From positions 2,354-15,898 of the forward strand of contig JAOXYB010016754.1 of NCBI GenBank assembly GCA_028565635.1: a DNA stretch of 13,545 nucleotides. The letters are read 5' to 3'. Under the pieces are notes generated by a model. It saw only the letters and a program-made list of their open reading frames with translations, was not told the origin of the DNA and ran no database searches. This document shows positions 7,846 through 13,545 of the stretch, piece after piece; the stretch's first letter is position 1; each line of letters opens with the position of its first letter. The position numbers and the translations under genes were made by a program. The stretch is from Phoronis ovalis (lineage: Eukaryota > Phoronida > Phoronidae).

Positions 7846-7943
7846 CTTGCCGAAAGGCAACTCACTGAATTGCCAACTTGCTGAATGACCACTGAGTGGC
7901 TGAAAGTCAAACTCTCCGAAAGTACGAACTTGCCAAATATGAA
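7846..7943. repeat. Tandem array of about six diverged 15-19-bp units
   Basis: Units can be laid out as 7846-7860, 7861-7876, 7877-7891, 7892-7910, 7911-7928 and 7929-7943. The approximate consensus is ct-(t/c)(g/a)c(c/t)gaa-(a/t)g-caa; for example cttgccgaaaggcaa and cttgctgaatgacca. The fourth unit has a four-base insertion at its start. The same unit appears inverted at 8702-8713 and 8738-8761. The array is the subterminal part of the surrounding element. Confidence 0.55.
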
Positions 7944-8135
7944 TGCTAAAATGATTAAAATATACATATTGCCTTGTTCAGTGTTTTGTTTTCTGAATTC
8001 CATTTTAAATATTGCAAACAGAGTTTCCTGAAAGTTTGGGTAAGGAACTATCAACATTTTGTTTGAAATTAATGATATTTGGTGCAGGGTATAAGAAACA
8101 AATGCTAGCTATATCAGACCTAAATAAACTCTAAC

Positions 8136-8153
8136 AAAAAAAAAAAAAAAAAA
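8136..8153 (+). repeat. A18 homopolymer
   Basis: Eighteen consecutive A residues follow actctaac. It may be a retroposon tail or simple slippage. No SINE-like promoter boxes or flanking duplication were recognised upstream. Confidence 0.7.
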
Positions 8154-8863
8154 TCATCAGTATTTTTAAAATTACTTCAACATTAATGTCTAAGAAAGGT
8201 CCTATTTTATTTATGCAGAAAAAGGACCGCCTATTTGGTGCTTTGCAGAAATTACATCCCCTTGTTTAGGAGTTTTCTTTGACTTGGCAAGTTTTGGCTT
8301 CCGTTAGCCATAAAAGCTTTTAGTCAATAATGGTTGCTTGTTCTGGAAGCTGAGCTAACCTTTTTATTTAAAAATATATTTTCATTCATTGGTATTTTTA
8401 AATTTGATAATTCCAAATTATACCATTTTTATAACATTTGAGATATTTGTTTTTAAGGAAAATAGCTGCACATGTTATGCTGTAATTGTGTACAGTAAGT
8501 TTCCATAGTCTTCAAGTTGTCCATCAACCTTTTTATCATGTGTACCAACTAGAAATGTTGTAATATGTGGAGTATATTAAGCTGTATATAACCATCTTTA
8601 AATGTACTTGATACTACTGAATTTTGATTTAATATGTTGGACAAGTCACCGACAATCAAAATTCGACAGCTGTACAACCCAACTACCCCTCATTTCTCTT
8701 TTCAGCAAGTTAGGTTATAGTTGTTTAATTTTGTTTTCAGCAAGTTGACTTTCGCCAAGATGTCCGGTTCCCTTATCCACATATCCAGTATGCTTTTTCC
8801 AAGCATTGCATAAACAATTATGTTAAACAGACACACTGCTCTATATAATTAGTGTCATATTCC

Positions 8864-9281
8864 CGGGGGGGGGGTACTCAAGGTTTTTGACTACGGGGAT
8901 GTGCCGCGGAACCCAATCCAAAATTTTTGCTTGTGGTAGCAAACCCAATCCAAATTTTTAGAAAAGTTAGGGTAGCAATCCAAATTTTGTGAAATATTAG
9001 GGTAGCAATCCAAAATATTTGAGTATAGCAATCCATTTTTACCGGCACAAATTTACAGATACAAACCAAATTCCAAAATTTATTTATGGAATTATGGATA
9101 CAAACCTAAAATTAATCAAAATTATTTGCTGTAAGCAGTGGGTAGCAATCCAAATTTTTTAATATCGTTACGGTACTGAGCAATCCAAAAAAAATACAAT
9201 AAAATGTATACAATCCAAATCCAAAATGTTCAACTCGGCTGCACACCCCCACCAAAAGATAACTCGAGTACCCGCCCCGGG
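8864..9281. mobile_element. Short non-autonomous element with C/G-run terminal inverted repeats
   Basis: The left end is ccc, ten G, tactca (8862-8880). The right end is gagtacccgccccgggg (9266-9282), whose reverse complement ccccggggcgggtactc matches the left end but for run lengths and one C. The 10-mer gtcatattcc flanks both sides (8854-8863 and 9282-9291). It overlaps the terminal C/G runs, so the true target duplication is 8 to 10 bp. Eight bp would fit hAT-type insertion. Nothing inside codes for a transposase. The inside is an array of caatccaaa motifs. The minus-strand frame 8878-9069, with its repeated IWIATL-type phrases, is just the translated array. Ends of this kind are, to my knowledge, common in marine invertebrate genomes. 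Confidence 0.75.
8914..9219. repeat. Array of caatcca(a) motifs with a period near 30 bp
   Basis: The motif caatccaaa starts at 8914, 8946, 8976, 9006, 9146, 9181 and 9211, with a variant caatccatt at 9029. Spacings are 32, 30, 30, 23, then a gap, then 35 and 30. Several copies are preceded by ggtag. The gap from about 9058 to 9106 holds a different pair, gatacaaacc at 9058-9067 and 9097-9106, 39 bp apart. The array fills the inside of the C/G-ended element and probably grew by unit duplication. Confidence 0.7.
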
Positions 9282-9291
9282 GTCATATTCC

Positions 9292-12200
9292 TTGGAATTG
9301 TCTTTTCCACCATTCTCACTGGGGAACTTGTAGTGAAGACAACCAGACAATATTACTGTAGTGATGAGAGAAGCATTGCATTTCTACTAGCCCAGGTGTT
9401 TAACTGACATCATTACCTGGATCTCAAAACTATAATTGTAAAATTTCAGTAAAATGTGCCTTGTTAACATAAAGTGCTTTAGGTATACCTTTAGACTAAA
9501 TAGTTTAGAACACCAAAAATAATGTTTTGTTATCTTGATTACAGAAAAAGGATTCCATTTCTGTTGCATCAGAAAAGGATTGATATGATTGGCTCTTTTA
9601 ATATTATATTAATATATTCAATATAGAAAAAAGTCAACAATTTATTTTTTAGAATTAATGTTGCATAGGAGTGATAATTATGGATATGGGTTACATACTT
9701 TAATGATAGATATGGGTACCAGCATGCAGCTCTATTATCCTGCTTTGATCCAAGTCAAATATTTTGATGCACAGCATGCGTGAATAATTACCTTAGAAAT
9801 CATTTGAAACTTGGTGCTTTATCATATTATCAGTTAATAAAGAAAGAACATTTTGAAAAGTTTGTGATATATTAGCAAATCATAATTAGCAGCTGAGAAA
9901 TGGATTGAAAAGAATAAGTATTTCAAATGATGTTGATCTCAATTGTGAAAGTTCTCTAGCTAAAATCTGGCTAGGCAAGCACAAAAAATTTACATTAAAA
10001 CTTTAATCAAAACTATAACCACCTCAGTGTGTTACTTTACAGATCAGCAGAAACCTGAAAAAACTGTACTGGCTTGCAAGTATCTAGAATGTGTATTGCC
10101 AACAAAGATATTAAATTCCGCTGGCTAAAATGTGTTGCATTCATAAGGGGAGAGATAGAATTGTAGTTTTTGCCACAACCAGCAATCTATTGTTTTGAGA
10201 TCCATTCACCAGATAAATGATAAAACCAGAGTCTGCTTTATATTAATTTTTTATAATACAAGCTGCAGACTGTCTTGAAGTTCACCTAACATATTCTGAA
10301 TTATTTATATACAATAACAAGATCTTAATTATTCTATTTTCCATATCAGTATCAAAAATTAATAATAAACATCAAATGTTGTCATTCTGGACCCTTTATA
10401 CAGGTTTATAGTTAATGGACCCTAAATGCCACCTTGATAATAGTAATCTTTCTAGAAATTAAAACTACTGTAGTGTTATCTCATAAATTTTCTAATTTAA
10501 ATACTGGAAGTATTTTTACTCATCCGTAACATTCTAATTTTGTATTTTGGACTTTCCTATTGACTATCTAAATAATATATTTGATGTTAAATACAAAATT
10601 TGTATTTTATTCTGACTTTGTTGGATTATGTAATTTGTTTATAAGTGTATTAAATTCAGGAAAAAACCTTAGAGTTATATTTGCTCATGTAATTGAAAGT
10701 TAACATTTTGGTGCCAAGCATAGATTGAACTGGAGTAGTACTATTTTAAATTATTTGTCATAAAAGGGCTGTTTACAGTCACTCAAATTAGAAATTTACA
10801 ATTTTTCACAGAAGCTGTAGTTATAGTAAACTACACATCCTGGTGAAAAGTATTAACATAAAAACAGTAAGTATTATTATAGTTTAGTCCAATTTATAAC
10901 TATAAATATTGCTGCTGTCATAGCCATATAAATTAAATCTGATTAGATATGAGTAGAGATATAATTCAGACCTTGTCCTGGTTTCTGATTGTATAGAATG
11001 CAACCTAATGTAATATCACTTTGTGGTTTTCCTTTATGTAATGACAGATCCATATAGATCCAAGCATAAAACAAGAATATAACATGGTATTACCCACCAG
11101 TTGTTTTAATTTTTGTAGCTTTTAGTATAAAGATGAACATGCCATAACATAACTAAAAGACAAAAGACAAAAGTAGTATTTAGAAGGATCTCATATTCCC
11201 CTCACAGTGTCATTTTGTTCATTATGTATGTAATGAATATAGATAATGAATATATCAAAGGATTAAAGCAGTATAATTTTCTTATCATTCCAGTGCCAAT
11301 AGCACTATATCAATAATTGTAAACTTTATACTTAAAATCTTATTGTTCCCAGCAAACTATGTTTCCAGAATGTCTGAATTATTGTTAGAATAAGCTTGAA
11401 ATTTGTATTTGATTTATTCAATCTTAATGAAGGAATACAAATATGCCTGTTGCAATCCTAAGCATTTACAACTGCTCTATATCTTATAATAATTAAATTT
11501 GTTAACTGCCTATAAATAGGATTGATTTTCGACCTTTTGACCTTTTCTATGTAAGGAGTATAAGAGTTGTTCCTTTAATTTCCCTGAAGATAATTGTATT
11601 ATTTCTGAAAAAATATTAGCCTGGACATGTAAAATTATATAATGGTTTGATTATACTTACAGGTGGGGGGCATATTACAGACTTACATTATCAGTTTAGA
11701 ATATGTGTATCAATTAAAGTGCTTCAAACTTTATTATAGTGTATTAATAATAATCTCAGGTACTATGATGCATGAATATATATTAAGCCAAGTAACTAAA
11801 TTGATACAATAATCTTGTTTTGGATTTACTCTCTTTTTTTTGGGTGTTTTATTAGCACTATATATCTGAGATGATAAATGGCTAGTGACATATAACTCTA
11901 TTGAAGCTTATAAAGCAATAAATGATTAATTGAACACAAAGGATACATTTACCCTGCAAGTTGCAAATTTTGTAAAATTAAAGATATTTTAAATTACATT
12001 CACAAAAAAGTATTTAAATATTTATCATATGAATAAATACAGCCTTCTCAAAAAAGGAAGCTCTACTTTATATATGTACATACTCTAAATGTTTAGAATT
12101 AAGATGTAATATTGTATTATTTCAGGTAAAATGTTTCCCAGAATTCAAAATAGCTTTGCTGTGTTTAAAATATCTAGAAATTTCATGAAATTTTTATCTT

Positions 12201-12911
12201 AGCTTACCAGTTGAAATGCTATAATTATTTTTGTTTTTAAATGTTACAGAAACATCAAAATTGTACAATATTAAATGCTGGACATGTAAATTGCAAAACA
12301 ATATTTAAAATGTATGTAATTACAAAACTGCTTATACATATTAAACAGTGTAAGAAAAACAGCAGTAGGTTTAAGTCAAAGTAGCAAATTCTTTTTAAAA
12401 ATGCCTCATGCTTCTATATGGATGGGATTATTAAACTGATACCATCTGCCTTAATGCATTGTTTATGTTTAGCTATGAGAACTTCTTTGTTTGCAGACAA
12501 TTTCAGTTCATTAAATATTAAACATCATTAATTGTAAATAGTACCAGCTTGCTACATCACCATTCCATAAGAGTGTAAGCTGTGGGCGGTATAACTGTGT
12601 GAAATTTACTGCTCATTTTTAAAAAATGTAAATACATTTTTATGACATTATAATATATAGATTAATTTAGATTATAATAACCTTATTTTATTTAAAAACA
12701 TAACTTATTCTTTGAAAAATAAATATTCCACACTTTAAAAGTAGGTTCTGGGAGGAGATTTTAAATACTATCAAAAGTAAACTATGGCAATTGATGATGT
12801 TTTTTTTGGATATATCATGTTTAATTAAGTTCTTTTGCATGACAGTTATTTCATTCCATTCAGTACTGCAGTGGCATGAACCCATATGTTAAACATTTTC
12901 TTACATTTCAG
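9292..12911. other. Remaining intron sequence, no gene recognised
   Basis: AT-rich sequence with stops in all frames and no domain-bearing open frame. Small features only: a 19-nt palindrome aaatacaaa-a-tttgtattt (10589-10607), an agacaaa-agacaaa duplication near 11160, and an acceptor-donor-like tttcag|gtaaaa at 12125/12126. Open frames 9387-9569 and 12688-12885 (both minus) have no features of a protein family. Confidence 0.5.
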
Positions 12912-12962
12912 AATGCGGAATTGATGGTAAAGGAGTTTTCAACTTTCTTGACAACTCTGAAG
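12912..12962 (+). CDS. SAM-domain protein, second coding exon (51 nt, middle of SAM)
   Basis: It is bounded by acceptor ttacatttcag (AG 12910-12911) and donor gaag|gtaagt (GT 12963-12964). Joined to the first exon in phase 1 it adds Glu178 and then CGIDGKGVFNFLDNSE (179-194). Together with the first exon the reading LLECGIDGKGVFNFLD fits the central part of a SAM domain, where the conserved I-D/N-G-x-x-L/F turn precedes the next helix. The exon is phase 1 at both ends, so skipping it would remove 17 residues without a frameshift. The last third of the SAM domain and any further domains must lie to the right of the window. Confidence 0.8.
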
Positions 12963-13545
12963 GTAAGTAGAAACCTCAAACTTCTGTAATAGGTGGGACT
13001 ATTATAATTATGTTAGTTATAATAGTTGTGTTTTATCACAAAGTTTACAAGCTAACAATGAGTTCAGACAGTTCAGACATTTGTTTCATATAGGTGTTCA
13101 GAGTGAAATGTATGGAATATATTTTTTATGACATGCACTAAATTCTTGTGTCCATATAAAACTAAGTTGTTTAACAGAAAATGCTAATTTACAATAATGA
13201 TTTCAGACAGTTTAGTTCACAGTTCATTTCAGGAGTCAGTCAACTATTATAATTTACAACACTTCACAATAGTATGCTGGCAGCTAGGTGCCTTGTTATT
13301 GACAAATGTGTACTGAAATGTAAAAAACCTGTTAAACAAAAAAAATGGAACTGATGCATATCTGAATAAATAATTAACCAAAATTACACAGTACAACTAT
13401 TGTTGTGATAAATACTTGTTTTGTTGAGTTTTAAGTTAAAAAATATACAGAAAAAATATCTTGCAATTATGCAACAGTTATACTGATCGAGTATTAGATA
13501 ACCACAGTTGACATAGTTCTTAGGGAAAAATGCTTCCTTATGTTC
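12963..13545 (+). other. Start of the next intron, running off the window
   Basis: It begins gtaagt and shows no exon that continues the phase-1 frame. The acceptor-like ttcatttcag near 13223-13232 leads to an in-frame stop within seven codons. The sequence is otherwise AT-rich with no repeat element recognised. Confidence 0.6.

Larger units (their letters stand above)
7840..8765. mobile_element. Non-autonomous element with inverted ends built from units of about 15 bp
   Basis: The ends 7840-7869 and 8736-8765 are inverted copies with about 25 of 30 positions matching (ggatatcttgccgaaaggca at the left against ggacatcttggcgaaagtca read from the right). The left end continues as diverged tandem units to about 7943; the right end holds two or three such units in the opposite orientation. 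The 790-bp middle is AT-rich with no coding region. An A18 run (8136-8153) could be the tail of a nested retroposed insert. No clear target duplication was found. The 84-codon minus-strand frame at 7803-8057 translates the repeats and is not a gene. Confidence 0.65.
7795..12911 (+). other. Intron of 5117 bp splitting the SAM domain
   Basis: It begins gtgagt and ends ttacatttcag. It interrupts a codon after its first base (phase 1): g from the first exon plus aa from the next makes Glu178. It carries two inverted-repeat elements in its first 1.5 kb, the first only 45 bp after the donor. From 9292 to 12911 it is AT-rich with no further exon I can support. Acceptor-like sites at 11293 and 12125 do not open a usable frame. 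Confidence 0.8.

Noticed and set aside
8878-9069. Minus-strand frame with repeated IWIATL-type phrases, looking like a repeat protein
   Set aside because: The protein repeat is only the translation of the 30-bp DNA array inside a non-coding element.
10589-10607. 19-nt AT palindrome
   Set aside because: AT-rich palindromes of this size are common in such composition; no further structure around it.
11284-11320. Possible exon after atcattccag
   Set aside because: The phase-1 reading meets a stop (taa) within eight codons and no donor precedes it.
12110-12131. tttcag|gtaaaa, a second possible recursive splice site
   Set aside because: The upstream stretch is A-rich rather than pyrimidine-rich and the donor is weaker; expected by chance in a 5-kb intron.
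13223-13260. Possible next exon after ttcatttcag
   Set aside because: In the required phase it reaches a stop within seven codons.

Overview
The window looks like nuclear DNA of an invertebrate animal, most plausibly a mollusc or another marine lophotrochozoan; this is inferred and not proven. The sequence is strongly AT-rich. Coding sequence is confined to two short exons with good GT/AG signals, and most of the rest is intron or repeat. One element has C/G-run terminal inverted repeats of a style I associate with short non-autonomous elements of marine invertebrate genomes. There is no bacterial gene organisation, no CRISPR array, and no tRNA or rRNA gene that I can recognise.

Layout: 1-162 is the broken 3' end of a non-LTR retrotransposon. 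Around 490-556 lies a fragment related to the inside of a later element. About 620-1135 is clearly richer in CpG than the rest and holds an E-box and an IRF/ETS-like palindrome; it is the best candidate for a promoter or first exon. About 1226-1545 is decayed repeat. 2476-2945 is an inverted-repeat element of about 470 bp. 4000-4145 is an imperfect foldback with a third arm near 4208. From about 4.2 to 6.8 kb is AT-rich, CpG-poor non-coding DNA that I read as 5' intron.

The one gene I can support runs on the plus strand. Its first coding exon has ATG 7263 and donor after 7794. It encodes a low-complexity N-terminal region with a basic/proline motif, followed by the start of a sterile alpha motif (SAM) domain. 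An intron of 5117 bp follows, then a 51-nt exon (12912-12962) that continues the SAM domain in frame. The gene runs past the window's right edge. I do not recognise the protein family beyond the SAM domain.

The 5.1-kb intron carries two short non-autonomous elements. One (7840-8765) has ends built from diverged units of about 15 bp in opposite orientation. The other (about 8864-9281) has C/G-run ends, a target-site duplication of 8-10 bp and an inner array repeating about every 30 bp. The rest of the intron looks unremarkable. I found no new multi-gene system. The most interesting points are the splice architecture around the SAM domain, a possible zero-length (recursive) splice site at 6828/6829, and the internal repeat structure of the mobile elements.
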